Below, one piece after another: positions 44,086 to 45,000 of a DNA stretch of 45,000 nt. The translations under genes and the position numbers were made by a program. The notes beneath the pieces are model-generated. The model worked only from the letters and a program-made list of their open reading frames with translations. It did no database searches and had not been told where the DNA came from. The DNA is taken from assembly GCA_951394045.1 (NCBI GenBank), contig OX595986.1, positions 1,910,001 through 1,955,000 of the forward strand, given 5' to 3'. The stretch's first letter is position 1; each line of letters opens with the position of its first letter. This DNA comes from Nitzschia sp. DOCU1 (taxonomy: Eukaryota > Bacillariophyta > Bacillariophyceae > Bacillariales > Bacillariaceae).

Positions 44086-44090
44086 GCGAG

Positions 44091-44234
44091 AACAGGCGTG
44101 CCAGAACAAGTCATGCTTCGGGACACCGCGACGAGAGCAGTTAAGACACCCGGACGTTAGATCCAAAGTTGTTATTCACAATAGTACGTGATTTCGCAAA
44201 GCACGGCGTTTTGCCGCACTTACACTGCACACAC
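44091..44234. other. Host sequence between the Copia element and the small spliced gene
   Basis: It contains a weak relative of the 72-bp repeat at 26284-26522 and should include the promoter or 5' UTR of the gene starting at 44235. The Copia LTR ends only 149 bp before that ATG. Confidence 0.5.
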
Positions 44235-44590
44235 ATGAGCAACACGCACAAGGCGCGTCATCGTGTTATTCCGTTGGCCAAAAAACTTGAAGAATGTAAT
44301 GTATTTGGAGTGGCCAGCGATGAATGCTTGGTAAGTCGGGTTTGGGGGGCAGAATGATCTGTATTGTCAGCCGGTTCTCGGTCTAATCTTGTTCTTTTTC
44401 CCCACGGTAGAATTACGCCCAAGCTAATCGGAATGAATGGAGTATCAAGGGAGAAGAAGTGGTGGAAGAAATGGTCCAGCGCTATCAACAACAAAAGTTT
44501 TTCGTTGCGGGGCTTGCTAAGAAGAAGCATCCCAACAAGCGACCAGCTCGCAGATTGCCAAGGGGGGATTCTGCCCGGTCAACTTCATGA
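44235..44590 (+). CDS. Small two-exon gene for a 91-residue protein of unknown function
   Basis: Exons are 44235-44330 (32 codons) and 44411-44590 (59 codons plus TGA). The 80-bp intron has a strong donor GTAAGT and a pyrimidine-rich acceptor (TTCTTTTTCCCCACGGTAG), in phase 0. Both exons read without stops in the joined frame. Neither exon alone forms a long open frame, so a simple ORF scan misses it. The N-terminus is basic (THKARHRVIPLAKKLEEC), the middle is Glu/Gln-rich and probably helical (EEVVEEMVQRYQQQKFF), and the C-terminus is strongly basic (KKKHPNKRPARR). No family was recognised. The basic tail could suggest nucleic-acid or ribosome contact, which is inference. It might also be an exon pair of a larger gene. 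Confidence 0.6.
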
Positions 44591-44755
44591 CGAGACCTCT
44601 ATCTACTTTAGAGTAGCTACTACTATTAAAGCAGCGAAAAAGTGCGTGCATCTAGTTAGCAGCTACCTTACGCGCCAATGAAAGTCTAACCTCAGACACA
44701 AGATCCCTCGCCACGAGAGCCTCCGACCTCGAAATTAGGATGAGGATATTAGCGT

Positions 44756-45000
44756 CTAGTAGAGAGCAGCAGTAAATGCCACTGTGTTGCGTAGTTGCGG
44801 TGGTTGATATTCTTGTTGATTGTCGATAGTTCCATCGGCACCGAAAAGGCGGCTAATACCTGTATTCTTGTTGTCTGTCAATATTTGCGGGACGACAACG
44901 TTCCATGGAGCGTTGATGTCGAACCCGGATATTGATGAGGACCGGGGGGTGGAGAGCCAGCGGAGAAAGCCACCACGATGATTTCCCATAGTTTTCGCCC
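44756..45000 (-). CDS. Possible 3' end of an unrecognised gene, extends beyond the window
   Basis: The minus-strand frame is open from the window edge (45000) to TAG at 44758-44756, about 80 residues, with ordinary-looking composition (for example SRLFGADGTIDNQQEYQPPQ). An ATG at 44989 is possible, but the frame is open further upstream. Its N-terminal part includes SSSISGFDINA, which corresponds to the core of the minisatellite at 7490-8893. It is convergent with the small gene ending at 44590. It could equally be a repeat fragment with a chance frame, so confidence is low. Confidence 0.35.
   Translation of the reverse strand, partial: AKTMGNHRGGFLRWLSTPRSSSISGFDINAPWNVVVPQILTDNKNTGISRLFGADGTIDNQQEYQPPQLRNTVAFTAALY

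Noticed and set aside
44364..44681. A 105-codon plus-strand frame starting inside the intron of the small gene
   Set aside because: It overlaps the spliced exon 2 in another frame, starts within the intron, and has no domain. The spliced model has strong donor and acceptor signals.

Overview
The window looks like nuclear DNA of a diatom; a Phaeodactylum-like pennate diatom is my best guess. The evidence is a membrane nucleotide cyclase fused to a phosphodiesterase, a SohB-type protease with a signal peptide followed by a VTS-F-VVP motif of the diatom plastid (ASAFAP) type, short 69-98 bp GT-AG introns, and diatom-style Copia and Gypsy LTR retrotransposons. No bacterial, viral or CRISPR locus is present.

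Positions 1-12563 are the host gene region. A spliced CHASE-like/cyclase/PDE gene runs leftwards off the window (1-3942, minus). A 790 bp divergent promoter region with a perfect TGACGTCA box separates it from a two-exon SohB/S49 peptidase gene (4733-6885, plus). A degenerate minisatellite with a period near 133 bp (7490-8893) fills the gap to a convergent two-exon gene for a protein with four PDZ domains (9203-12563, minus).

Positions 13382-44085 are almost entirely LTR retrotransposons. I call the Gypsy copies A, B, C, D, F and G and the Copia copy E. C (13382-14195, minus) is a deletion derivative. B (14196-21350, plus) is an old decayed copy. A (14669-20167, plus) is an apparently intact copy inserted in the first codons of B's gag, with TSD ATTG. 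D (21409-26283, minus) is an old broken copy with TSD TTTG. E (26523-44085, plus) is a Copia element with identical-looking 380 bp LTRs and TSD GCGAG. F (minus, TSD GATG) sits in E's RNase H region, and G (minus, TSD GTTC) sits in F's reverse transcriptase. This makes a three-level nest with every target duplication visible.

In the Gypsy family, gag and pol share one reading frame and are separated by a single UGA followed by CGG in A, D, F and G. This suggests that pol is made by stop-codon readthrough. A 12 bp palindrome lies at the usual primer-binding-site position next to the 5' LTR.

Positions 44091-45000 return to host sequence. They hold a small two-exon gene for a 91-residue protein (44235-44590) and the 3' end of a possible minus-strand gene, which contains an inverted copy of the core of the minisatellite found 36 kb away.
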